Assembly: GCA_000482145.1 (NCBI GenBank)
Contig: AUXH01000018.1
Span: forward strand, 1-64,000
From: Strigomonas culicis
Lineage: Eukaryota > Euglenozoa > Kinetoplastea > Trypanosomatida > Trypanosomatidae
Length of the DNA stretch: 64,000 bases
Direction: 5' to 3'
Shown: positions 18,737 through 27,664 of the stretch, piece after piece
How positions within the stretch are numbered: position 1 is the stretch's first letter
How the letters are laid out: the number at the start of each line of letters is the position of its first letter
The notes under the pieces: generated by a model
Told to the model about the DNA's origin: nothing
What the model saw: the letters and a program-made list of their open reading frames with translations, nothing else
Databases searched by the model: none
Position numbers and translations under genes: made by a program

Positions 18737-19232
18737 GTCGAGAGCGATGCGTGAACGAATCTAATAAATAAGTGCAGGGCAACAAAATGAAAAAAATAAA
18801 AGTTGCCTATTAATATATTAAAAACAAAAACGAGAGAAAAAAACACAAAAAGTGAAAAGTAGATTTGGATCTAAGAAAACTGAGAAAAACAAAATAAGGT
18901 GAAGAGGGAGAGAAGGCGAGCAGGACGAAGATTTACAGATGAGTGGCGATACCACCTTCACGACGAGAGAAACTAGTACGATATGCATAATCAACAAGAG
19001 AAGGAAAACGCTGCAGGTGGCATAACAAGTATTAGCACAACAGAACACAAATCTAAATAACAAAATCTACAGTCCGCATTGGAAGAAAAAAAAAAAAGCG
19101 TCTAAAGTGAAGCACAAAAACCACCATCACAAGCACGAGATAGGATCTTGTGGATGTACAAGTCCATAGGCCTCTCCACAGTTCCTTCTACAGTCCAGAA
19201 CGGGGGGGGAGGGGAGGGGCTTCTCAACTCCT
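18737..19232. other. Spacer
   Basis: A-rich leader of the SLC35-like gene with its CT tract at plus 18885-18925. A G-rich run at plus 19201-19219 lies just downstream of the SH3 gene's stop. No gene seen. Confidence 0.5.
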
Positions 19233-20021
19233 TCATTGGGCTTGAGGGCGGGCATAACTCCTCTGGGCACTATTGACAGGTGTGGCTGCCAAGCTATTGC
19301 CGGCGCTCGCCGGTGCGATCACCTGGTGAGAGGACAGCGAACGGCTCACGTAGGCCTTCTCCTCCTCCACACGCTCCGACCAGCGGTGCCGCTCCCGCTC
19401 CAACACCTGGTCAAGTTCATGTAGCTTCTTCGCCAGGGCGGCGTTCTTGTCCTTGCAGGCGGCGACCTCCATCATGGCGTCCTCCAGCCCCAGCTGCATC
19501 TTCACGAGCGCGTCCCCGCGCTGACGCATGAGCTGCTTGTAATACTCCTCATTTTTCATGAAGGCGTCTACGATGCTATCGGGGTTCTGCAGCAGCGACG
19601 CGGACACGGGACCAGCCGCAGCCTGCGCCGGTGTGAGTGCGGTGCCCGCGCCGGGGCTGCCCTCCCGCCGCGGGTGCTGCTGCGGGGACTGCCTTTCCGC
19701 GGCTACCAGCCGCTGCGGGCTCTGCTCGGTGGACGGTGGTCGCGGCTGCGAGGAGGGCGACACGCTTCCGCCCATCGCTCCGGGGGATCGCGCTGGGCGG
19801 GGGGAGGCGGCGGCGGACGGCCGTTTCGCCATCTCGGCCGCAGAGATCTCCTTCAGATACGACAGGGGCACAAAGCCGCGTCGCGAGTCATCCTCGGCGG
19901 CCACCACCTTGATCCACCCGTCTTGCACGACGTGGTCCACGGCCGCCAGGTACTCGCCCTTGGTGACCGACAGCTCCACCGCCTCCTCCGCGTTGAACGT
20001 GTGCGCAGCCTTGAAGTACAT
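19233..20021 (-). CDS. SH3-domain coiled-coil protein
   Basis: 262 residues from the ATG at 20021; upstream in-frame sequence is CT-tract read-through. Residues 1-60 are an SH3 domain: AAHTFNAEEAVELSVTKGEYL (ALYDY/RT-loop region), DGWIKV (with the conserved Trp), GFVPLSYL (the G-x-P-x-x-Y/L end). Residues ~65-150 are Pro/Ser-rich and could bind SH3 domains. Residues ~165-240 are a coiled coil. SH3 domains are rare in trypanosomatids, where they occur in cytoskeletal or flagellar-pocket-associated proteins. The acceptor AG at 20072-20071 follows a CT tract. Confidence 0.8.
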   Translation of the reverse strand: MYFKAAHTFNAEEAVELSVTKGEYLAAVDHVVQDGWIKVVAAEDDSRRGFVPLSYLKEISAAEMAKRPSAAASPRPARSPGAMGGSVSPSSQPRPPSTEQSPQRLVAAERQSPQQHPRREGSPGAGTALTPAQAAAGPVSASLLQNPDSIVDAFMKNEEYYKQLMRQRGDALVKMQLGLEDAMMEVAACKDKNAALAKKLHELDQVLERERHRWSERVEEEKAYVSRSLSSHQVIAPASAGNSLAATPVNSAQRSYARPQAQ

Positions 20022-20321
20022 CGTGGATACCAAGAGGTAAAGAAAGCAAAAAAAAAAAAAGTGAAGAGGACTCAAAGGGAAGAAGGGTGGAGAAACAAGA
20101 AGAAAAGTACACACACTAAAACAGGATGATGTAAACAAAAAGTAAAAAGACAATAGGAAGGGAAACATTGCATGCGTAGTCGTCTCAACACCAACAACAA
20201 AAAACAAAGGTTAAATGAGTGTATAAAACCAAGAGTCGAGAGAGCAAAATGTTGCAAAAAAAAAAAAGCAAACTCTTGCCTGTTGTTGTTGTTGTGGGTA
20301 TAGTATTTTGTCTCATTGTCC
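20022..20321. other. 300-bp spacer
   Basis: SH3-gene leader and splice tract (plus 20075-20106); the remainder is A-rich on plus. No gene seen. Confidence 0.5.
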
Positions 20322-21242
20322 TTACTTGATAATATTTCGTTGTTGCGTAATAGTCTGTCCTCCAGCGCCACCCTTCTCCATGTAACTCAAAGAGGTAAGT
20401 GTGCGGTTGATAGCCGGGTCGATCCACTCGCGGCTTTGCGCGTTGCCCACCGTGCGCAGAGGCATCAGACACACCTCCGACGAAGACTTGATGCACAAAT
20501 CATACACATTACCACCCATCGTCGTAGAAAACACGTTTGCATTGATGGATGGCGTACCGCCGCCTCGATTCGAACGCAGAAGAATGGGTTTATGCTTCTC
20601 CACTGCGGTGGGTTTATTAGCAACGGGTGTGGTTGGGGACAGAGAGGAATCTGCCTCTTTCGTGGGTGGCACCACCTCCGTGTGCGCCTCTACAAGTTTT
20701 CTTCTCTTCTGCTTGCTTTCCTCCAGATAGCTCTTCACCTTATCCAGCACCTGAAACCCAACCGAGAAGGGGAGGTCGAGCACGTCCAAGTAGACGTTCT
20801 GCTTCAAACTGCTCAAGAGGACGTCACCACTCTTACGGGAAAGCCCCGTACAGCTCATCTGAAGGCAGGTTAAGCTGCTTTCTCGAATAAGTGTACTCAA
20901 TGCGCCAACCGAGGCATCCGTGATGTTCATGTTCTTGCACAAATTGAGCGTTTTCAGACGATTCTTCGCCAGGACGGCGGGAACAATGTAGTACTGCACA
21001 TCCCTGTCCTTGATCGAACAGTTCTCTAAGTCTACATGTTGGATATAGTTAATGTCCTTCAGGATGGCGCACACTACAGCAACACCATCGTCGTTCAATG
21101 TGCTGCCGTTGAGACTGAGCCGCACGTAGAAGTCATTCCGCACCAACAGTTTACGAAGAGCATCGAGTACCTTAACGTTCACCGCATCGCCTTGATTGCA
21201 TAAGTTGATGCGTCGGTTCTCTTGCTCTAACACATCATTCAT
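20322..21242 (-). CDS. Leucine-rich-repeat (RNI-like) protein
   Basis: 306 residues from the ATG at 21242; an in-frame codon at 21275 would add 11 residues. Residues ~40-170 carry LRR units of ribonuclease-inhibitor type, for example VRLSLNGSTLNDDGVAVV, IQHVDLENCSIKDRDV, LKTLNLCKNMNITDASV and LTCLQMSCTGLSRKSGD. A short basic helix follows at ~180-195, then an unstructured tail. LRR proteins of this kind are often cytoskeletal or flagellar scaffolds in kinetoplastids. Partner unknown. Confidence 0.8.
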   Translation of the reverse strand: MNDVLEQENRRINLCNQGDAVNVKVLDALRKLLVRNDFYVRLSLNGSTLNDDGVAVVCAILKDINYIQHVDLENCSIKDRDVQYYIVPAVLAKNRLKTLNLCKNMNITDASVGALSTLIRESSLTCLQMSCTGLSRKSGDVLLSSLKQNVYLDVLDLPFSVGFQVLDKVKSYLEESKQKRRKLVEAHTEVVPPTKEADSSLSPTTPVANKPTAVEKHKPILLRSNRGGGTPSINANVFSTTMGGNVYDLCIKSSSEVCLMPLRTVGNAQSREWIDPAINRTLTSLSYMEKGGAGGQTITQQRNIIK

Positions 21243-21882
21243 GTTGTGCCTGTGGGTGTTAGTGCAGCAGAGCAATTCGCAACTAAAAGAAGAACAAATG
21301 AGCAGCGCAAAAGAAAAAAAAAGAGCACGTGTCTTTAAAGATACACCCTCCTTTAAAATCTATTATGAATGGGCGTCGTTAGTCTCTATTGCCTACTGAA
21401 GACAAGAAACAAATTAAGAGAATCATGAGGGCGGGCCAAAAGAAACAGGATGTAAAACACATTGCGGAATTCCAACAGATAGCGCGCAAGTGCTAAACGC
21501 AAACATACAGAGGAAGGGAGACGAAGAGACTCCGCCACCGTGGTTAAGAAGGGAAGAAAAAGAAAAAAAACGAATCGCGGAATGCAAAGCGTTGTATCTA
21601 AAGTATATATTATGTAGCATTAAATCGTAGTGCAGCAACAAGCACAATAATTTAAATACTGATGGATAGGTAAACAACAAGAAAAAAATAAAAAGAAGGG
21701 AAAAAAGTATATGAAATCTGTAGAAAACAACGCAAGTATAAAAGAAGTTATTCTACAAAAACAAATCGGAGTAGAGTAAAAAGGGGCTGAGGGAAGCTTC
21801 ACGCATTGTGAATGCAGCCAAACGCACTGGCCGTTCTCACGGAAGACATGAGCTCTGCCGAGAACCAGAGGCACTTCCCTGG
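21243..21882. other. Spacer
   Basis: A+T-rich, A-rich on plus throughout. No clear tract or ORF beyond the leader of the LRR gene. Nothing else seen. Confidence 0.5.
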
Positions 21883-24312
21883 TTATGGCGCGGTAGGGGA
21901 CTTTGGCGAGGACGCCTCGCTCACGTTGCCCACGTCCTCCGTGTAGTGCCGCGATATCTTCTCTCGCAATGCAGCTGTGAGGACAGGGGTGATTTCCTTT
22001 CGGACTAAGTTGGCGGCGTGCGATTCGGCCTCCTTGTCTCTTTCCTTCTTGCGGCCGTCTTTGTGTTCTGCATCGACCGCATCTTCCTCTTCCTCCTCGT
22101 CCTCCTCCTCCATGTCATCATCGTCTTCTTCAGTCTCCTCACCGAGTTCTTCCTCCGAGCTGCCATCTTCTTCGTCATCGTCTGACTCATCATCGTCGTT
22201 GATTTCAATCTCTGTCGTCACGTCATTCATCTTCCTCTGTGAGGTGTCCTCTCTTTTCTTCTCCTGTCCTCTATTGGTGGAGGGTGGAGACGCCTTGACC
22301 GCGGAGGACTCATAAGGCGGCAGTTGCTTCGGGATGACCGAGGGAAGATTTTCCTGCGTCGCCACCGCAGGTTCGCCGTCGTGCTCTGCCGTGTACTCCC
22401 GCACGGCGGCGGTGGCAGCGTGCGCATCCGTCTCCTCCACCACCTCCACCTCCACCTCTGCATCCACCTCTGCATCCATCTGCGTCTCTAGTCGGTGCGG
22501 CTGCTCAAGAAAAAAGGTCCACAGCCGCTCCGCCTGTCGCTTGGTGATGATCTGCGCCGCCGCGAACTGTAGCAGATGATCCAGCCCAATAGGTACCACA
22601 ATCTCCGTGTCGCACTCTGAGAGATCAAAAACGGTGTCATCTGACGCCACGGTGGGGATCGACGCGACATCGTCCAGCCGGTCCGATATGGTATCCGGCA
22701 CGTACGTTGGTTGAAGCTGTTCGTTGTAGGCAGCGGCGACGGGGAGCTCATTGGGCGTGAAGAAGCCGGCTCTAGCGAAGTCTGGCTTCTTCACCCGCGA
22801 CTGCGGGATAGCGCTTGTGGGCTTCTGCATTTTTTGCTGGGACTTGAGTGGTGGAGACCTTGAGCGGCCGCCCGCTGGTCCGTCGGGCGCTGTCTCCGCG
22901 CGAAGCGGCAGACCGCCGGCGCCACCCTTGGCGTCGACGAGCTTCGACAGGTTCTTCTCCTTCTGCCGTGCGTTCCGCAGCTCCGCCTTCAGCTGCTTCA
23001 CTTGGTCCTCCCATCCCTTCTCCTTTTCTCTCATTTTGCGCATCTGCTCCGCATTGCACTCAATCTTCTTGTTCAGCTGCTCCACGAGTGCGACCGGTCG
23101 ACGCTGCAGCCCGGTGGGCGAGGCACCTCCCTTGCGGCTTCGGTCTCGGTTAACGGCCTTCTGGCGGCCTCCGCTCCCGGAGGATCGGTTTTCCTGCATA
23201 CCTGCCGGCTCATCCTCGTCCGCCGCCGGCGTGCCGTTCTCGTGCTGCAAGCAGTTGACACCCTTCACACCGCCCTGACGCGAGTTGGTCGTGCGCGGGG
23301 CACGGCGGCCGCCGACGGGGGACTGCCGTGGTGCATCCTCTTCGTCGCCCCTCACCGGCGAGCCGTTGTTCAGTCGGCGGCGCACGTCCTCCACTAAGCT
23401 GTAGTTCCGCGGCAGACAGTGCCGGTCGTACCCATCCGGCGCCTCCACGTCCGACCCGTCATCTCTGCCAGCCCCCTGACTCGACGGTGCAGGGGGAGTC
23501 ACGCGCTCCCTCAGGGCGATTCCGTTCTTCTTCGCCTCACTCAGCTGGTAGATGGCGTCGACCGGCAGAGACTGGGTGTCGTGTTTGCGACCGTTCTTGC
23601 CGCCCTGCGGCGACGCGCCCACGCCGAGTCGCTCGGACAGGCAGGGAGACCGCTGCACGAGTTGGATGGGAAGGGAGTTGGTCTGGTGCTCGCCCCCCTC
23701 CTGCCCCCGCTCGCCGCGCGGCGACAGGAGGGCACGGCCGTTCGCATTCTTTTGCCCCACCTTCGAGACGGCTTTTTTCCCGTTATTCACACCTAACCGA
23801 TCCGCGCCAATGCGCGCCGGCTCTTGCGGCGATGTCCTCTTGTCCTTGGTGCGTTGCGATACGGGATTCGTCGGCTGCTTCTGTTCCACGGGCGTCGCAA
23901 CGAAATTGGCCTGGCCATCCTCAAAGTTGAGGATGTAGCGATGTACCTCTTCTCCACTGGAAGGAACTAAATTTCTAATGTTCTCCGTCTGTTGACTCAG
24001 TGGGGACACCCGGTCGGGGACGGGCGAGCGGGAGGCCACAGCCGCCGCCGTTGTGGGGCTCGTCGCCTTCACCGCAGGGCCTGCATCCCCCGCGTCCGCG
24101 CGCTGGCCGAGCGCGAGGCCTGGAGGAAGGCCTATTTTGCTAGAGCGCCTACCACCATGACGGCCTTGCTTGCGCTCCGCCATTTCAGCCATTTGGCGGT
24201 CTAAGGCCTCTCGGAGGGCCTTCTGTTTCTGCTGTTTGATGAGTGCATCCTGCATCCGCTCCTCTGTGATGGTGACCGGCTTGCTATATACATGATCATC
24301 GGCACTAAACAT
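21883..24312 (-). CDS. Large coiled-coil/acidic hypothetical protein
   Basis: 809 residues from the ATG at 24312; the 200 codons upstream in frame are A+T-rich UTR. The N-terminus has a charged helix (MQDALIKQQKQKALREALDR) like those of centrosomal/axonemal proteins. The middle is basic and disordered with a coiled coil at ~407-460. Residues ~704-742 form a near-continuous Asp/Glu tract. A Val-Glu repeat (EVEVEVVEE-type) lies near 620-635. No catalytic domain. Possibly cytoskeletal or nuclear; unknown. Confidence 0.75.
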   Translation of the reverse strand: MFSADDHVYSKPVTITEERMQDALIKQQKQKALREALDRQMAEMAERKQGRHGGRRSSKIGLPPGLALGQRADAGDAGPAVKATSPTTAAAVASRSPVPDRVSPLSQQTENIRNLVPSSGEEVHRYILNFEDGQANFVATPVEQKQPTNPVSQRTKDKRTSPQEPARIGADRLGVNNGKKAVSKVGQKNANGRALLSPRGERGQEGGEHQTNSLPIQLVQRSPCLSERLGVGASPQGGKNGRKHDTQSLPVDAIYQLSEAKKNGIALRERVTPPAPSSQGAGRDDGSDVEAPDGYDRHCLPRNYSLVEDVRRRLNNGSPVRGDEEDAPRQSPVGGRRAPRTTNSRQGGVKGVNCLQHENGTPAADEDEPAGMQENRSSGSGGRQKAVNRDRSRKGGASPTGLQRRPVALVEQLNKKIECNAEQMRKMREKEKGWEDQVKQLKAELRNARQKEKNLSKLVDAKGGAGGLPLRAETAPDGPAGGRSRSPPLKSQQKMQKPTSAIPQSRVKKPDFARAGFFTPNELPVAAAYNEQLQPTYVPDTISDRLDDVASIPTVASDDTVFDLSECDTEIVVPIGLDHLLQFAAAQIITKRQAERLWTFFLEQPHRLETQMDAEVDAEVEVEVVEETDAHAATAAVREYTAEHDGEPAVATQENLPSVIPKQLPPYESSAVKASPPSTNRGQEKKREDTSQRKMNDVTTEIEINDDDESDDDEEDGSSEEELGEETEEDDDDMEEEDEEEEEDAVDAEHKDGRKKERDKEAESHAANLVRKEITPVLTAALREKISRHYTEDVGNVSEASSPKSPTAP

Positions 24313-25046
24313 CGCCTTGCGTCTGGGGGTGATGCGAAAATGCTGGAAAAGAAAACTATGCAACGAATGAACGGGAAAAAAAAAAGATGGTAAAAGAACG
24401 CAAGGCACGTATATATGGATGTAAGAAATGTGTATATCAACAACCCTTCTCTCGCAGCGAAAGGAAAAAGGTTCAAAAAAAAAATCTTGTAGTAAAAGCA
24501 CAGAAGTGAGTGCAGAAAACTTCAAGAACAGGTTTCTTTTGGAAAGTGGAAGAGAGCGAGCGAGCGAGAGACAGAGAAAGAGAGAGAGAGAGAGAAAGAG
24601 AGATGTACAAAGGAGAAGAGTAACACAAAAGGTCAAAGCAGAAGTCAGATCAGGACGGGGAAACGAAGTATCCCCCGCTTCTGACAGATTGACTCCTGTT
24701 GCCAGCGCTGCTCTTCGTGTCGTTGGGACTAGATAGCAAAAGGAAAAGGGAGTGATAATAGTTCCACAGTAATCCTGTACTAATACAGACACACACACAC
24801 ACAAACAAAAAAAAAAAAAATAGTCTATAAGGAAGATGGAAATAAGGAAATGGGTTAGCAAACACGTAATCGTAATCATTATAGCAATCGCAATAAAATC
24901 GAAGGATATCACACGAGTTCCTTTTTTATTCTCGGTTTCATCATTATTTACTTCGTTAAAGTTTTATGAGTTTTTTTTTTGAAGTTGTGATTTGACACGT
25001 TAGTTCTTTTTGTTTTGCCATTGATGGTGTTGTCGGTGTCATGCTT
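24313..25046. other. Spacer with GA-rich microsatellite
   Basis: Plus 24551-24602 is GA-rich, that is, a CT tract on the sense strand that could serve as splice signal. Plus 24788-24822 has CA then poly-A. No gene seen. Confidence 0.5.
24551..24602. repeat. GA-rich imperfect microsatellite
   Basis: Mostly (GAGC)n and (GA)n units on plus; a CT-rich tract on the sense strand. Confidence 0.8.
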
Positions 25047-27122
25047 TCATCGCTTGAGCCACAATTGCATTAATTTGTTGTACGCCTGGTCTCGCTGCAA
25101 GAAACTGGTCATGTTGTAGTGGTCGTTGAGGTGCGTAATAATCTCAATCGAATTCTCCAAGATCTTCGCCGACTTGGTCTTCCGTATATCCTTAATCTCA
25201 TCAAACTCAATGGTGAACTTGGAGCTGCCGATGGTGCCGGCAAAGCACACCCAGTGGCTCCCTATGTACACAAACCCTTGGCGCAGAGCAGCGCCGTCCT
25301 GCCACGCGCAGCTGTATGTCTCAACGAGTTCATCTGTGGCGGCAATGTCAGGGAAGTTCTTCTTGAAGCTGGCCTCCATGTTGCTGCGCAGCGCATCTGT
25401 CGCGCCCGTCACGTCAAGCACAGCGCCGCCCACAACGCGGCTGACCGTCAGCGGGGCCTTGAGCACCTCGAAGCCGCCGCGCATCGCGAGGCCCGCGACA
25501 TCGCCCAAGTTGAAGTTGCTTGTCCGCGGGCCCGGCTGGTCGAGCGACGCCAGCTGTACGGTGGGCTGGAAGGCCTCCATGGCCTGCGCGGAGCCGGATG
25601 CCGGCATCACCAACGCAGAGGGCTTCTCGTTCGCCGTGTCGACGACGCGCTTCACCACAGAGTCCGGCACGTCTTCCTGTCCGACCGTCGTGAGGCCGCG
25701 GTGGGTGAAGCCCAAGATGGCGGCGGCCTTGCTGGCAACAGGGGCCGACCGCGCCGTGTACGCGGTTACCATCGCGTACTCTGGCGCGTCCTTCACTAAG
25801 CTGATGACGTGGAGCACCTCCTCCATCTTGCCATCTCGCACCAAGCAGTCCTGGACGAGGGCAGTGGGACCCATCGCCGGCGGACGCTCCACGAGTGTGT
25901 AGCAGGTGAAGAATTTGTGCGTCTCGTCCTCGCTGTTGCCGAGGCGCCACGCGCAGATGGGCATCTTGGACAAATCCTTCTCGTTGGCGACAACCACCTC
26001 ACCGAGGGTGGACTCGAAGGGGACCATCTCGACACACTCCGTGTCCAGCACCTCACACAGGAGATCTGCCTGCACGTCCTCGTCGGCGCGGATGTAGCTC
26101 TTCAGGATGAGATGGGCAATACTACCGGGCCGTAGCAGTTTTACGTAGTACTGGACCGCCACCTTTTTGCTCATCATCACATCGACCGGGCTGAACACGT
26201 TCGGCCGGGTGCCCATCACCATGGGGCCCAGTGCGTCCTCCACGGTGGTCGTCACGTAAAGCAGCTTCGGCTCCATGGCGGGGTCCGCCGCGGCCGACGC
26301 TACACCCCCGTACTCCCGCGCGGACAGCTTTCTCGCACCGAGCCCTGCCTTTTTGCGTGCGCCGGCGGCCGCCGCCGCTTGAAGCGCCGCCACCTCCGGG
26401 TCCTCCGAGGCCTCCCCCGAAGGAGCTGGCACTGCCGCCAGGTGCGTCTGGCCGTCCGCCTCGGCCGCTACCTCCTGCTCCAGTGGTGCCTTCTTCTTCT
26501 TGGCCGGTTTGGCCTCCCTCTCGGTGGCGTCCTCCTCGCCATCCACATGCTTCTTCTTCTTCCGCTTCGTCACAGCCGCCGCCACGTCTCCCTCCGTGTT
26601 CTCGGCGGCAGCATCGCCGTCTGTGACGGCGGCAGAGCTGATAGCCGCATCCACGGCGACAGCTGGCGTCCTGCTGGGGACCGCCGCCGCAGTTGTCGGC
26701 GGCAGTGCAGACGCGCTCTCCTTATAAAAAGAGTTTTTTCCTCTTTTGAGCAACGTCATGTTTTCATTCAGCGCGCTGCTGACATCGCTAAAGTAGACCG
26801 TGAACTGCCGCGCAAATGTATTGTACAGGTTAAAGAGGAGCGGCGCGGTTGTCTCGGGGCTCGCCTTGACGACTGGGCGCATGGCCTCTCCCATGGTCTG
26901 CAGGTCTGCTAGACAGTCCACAAAGATGGACGTGCAGTGGCCAAAGTGAGCAGACAGCTGCTTCATGGACTCCAGCACATCCTTGACGGGGTCCTTACTG
27001 GAGGCTAGAATCGTCTGGAAGTTGCCGGTCAATGAAGAGACAAGCTCATTGGATGCTTTCAAGTTGGCCGACAGTCTGGAAAGATCGCGCATGATGGCAT
27101 CATGTTCCTTTTCACTGCCCAT
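25047..27122 (-). CDS. GRAM-domain protein with helical (BAR-like) N-terminus
   Basis: 691 residues. Residues 1-130 are long helices (LSRLSANLKASNELVSSL and onward) compatible with a BAR-like dimer. Residues ~130-255 are Ala/Lys-rich with KRKKKK-type clusters. Residues ~280-470 are a folded domain that could be a VASt/StART-like lipid-binding module. Residues ~590-691 are a GRAM/PH-like domain with GFVYIGSHWVCFAG and IEFDEIKDIRKTKSAK. This helical-plus-VASt/GRAM arrangement resembles membrane-contact sterol-transfer proteins, but the order is reversed (GRAM last), and the VASt call is weak. Acceptor near 27165-27164. Confidence 0.75.
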   Translation of the reverse strand: MGSEKEHDAIMRDLSRLSANLKASNELVSSLTGNFQTILASSKDPVKDVLESMKQLSAHFGHCTSIFVDCLADLQTMGEAMRPVVKASPETTAPLLFNLYNTFARQFTVYFSDVSSALNENMTLLKRGKNSFYKESASALPPTTAAAVPSRTPAVAVDAAISSAAVTDGDAAAENTEGDVAAAVTKRKKKKHVDGEEDATEREAKPAKKKKAPLEQEVAAEADGQTHLAAVPAPSGEASEDPEVAALQAAAAAGARKKAGLGARKLSAREYGGVASAAADPAMEPKLLYVTTTVEDALGPMVMGTRPNVFSPVDVMMSKKVAVQYYVKLLRPGSIAHLILKSYIRADEDVQADLLCEVLDTECVEMVPFESTLGEVVVANEKDLSKMPICAWRLGNSEDETHKFFTCYTLVERPPAMGPTALVQDCLVRDGKMEEVLHVISLVKDAPEYAMVTAYTARSAPVASKAAAILGFTHRGLTTVGQEDVPDSVVKRVVDTANEKPSALVMPASGSAQAMEAFQPTVQLASLDQPGPRTSNFNLGDVAGLAMRGGFEVLKAPLTVSRVVGGAVLDVTGATDALRSNMEASFKKNFPDIAATDELVETYSCAWQDGAALRQGFVYIGSHWVCFAGTIGSSKFTIEFDEIKDIRKTKSAKILENSIEIITHLNDHYNMTSFLQRDQAYNKLMQLWLKR

Positions 27123-27664
27123 CGTTGGGACGGAGGAGGCGGTTGTAGTGAGTACGAACGCCGCTAAACAACAGATAATGTTACAGCAACACGAATGTCA
27201 GTATCTAAGGAGTGCAGAAGATAGTTTCTTCAGAGAAGGGGTAAAAAGAGAGGAAGGGAAGTCAAATCAGTGAAGTGGTGGAAGGGAGGTACATCCAGAA
27301 CACAATGTAACAGAAAAACACAGTAGCAATTAGAGCTTGTATAGAGCTCTGAATTACTGGTTTGATCATGCTGGCTAGGGGGGAAAAAGAAATGATTGGC
27401 CAATACTACTTCACAAGTGCATTCAGATGCTATCATTAAAGAAAGAAAAAAGAAAAACGATATGAAAACGTCTGCTCCAACAAATTAAACGTGCAACATA
27501 AAATGAACCCACGCTGCCGTGGTACACAGCTAGAGGTAAGTCGCGCAAACACACCAAACAAACAAAACCAACGAGACAGATGTGCAACGAAATACAAAAA
27601 AAGAAGAAAACGAAGAAGGGGGATTTACAAGTTCTCTGTTTTTCCCATTTGCTTCTGCTGTCTT
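27123..27664. other. Spacer
   Basis: GRAM-gene leader with acceptor candidate at 27165-27164 and a purine-rich plus stretch at 27218-27265. The remainder is A+T-rich with no supported ORF. Confidence 0.5.

Noticed and set aside
24313..24912. 200-codon extension of the acidic coiled-coil protein
   Set aside because: Encodes Phe/Leu/Ser/Ile from a CT-rich leader; the frame is UTR.
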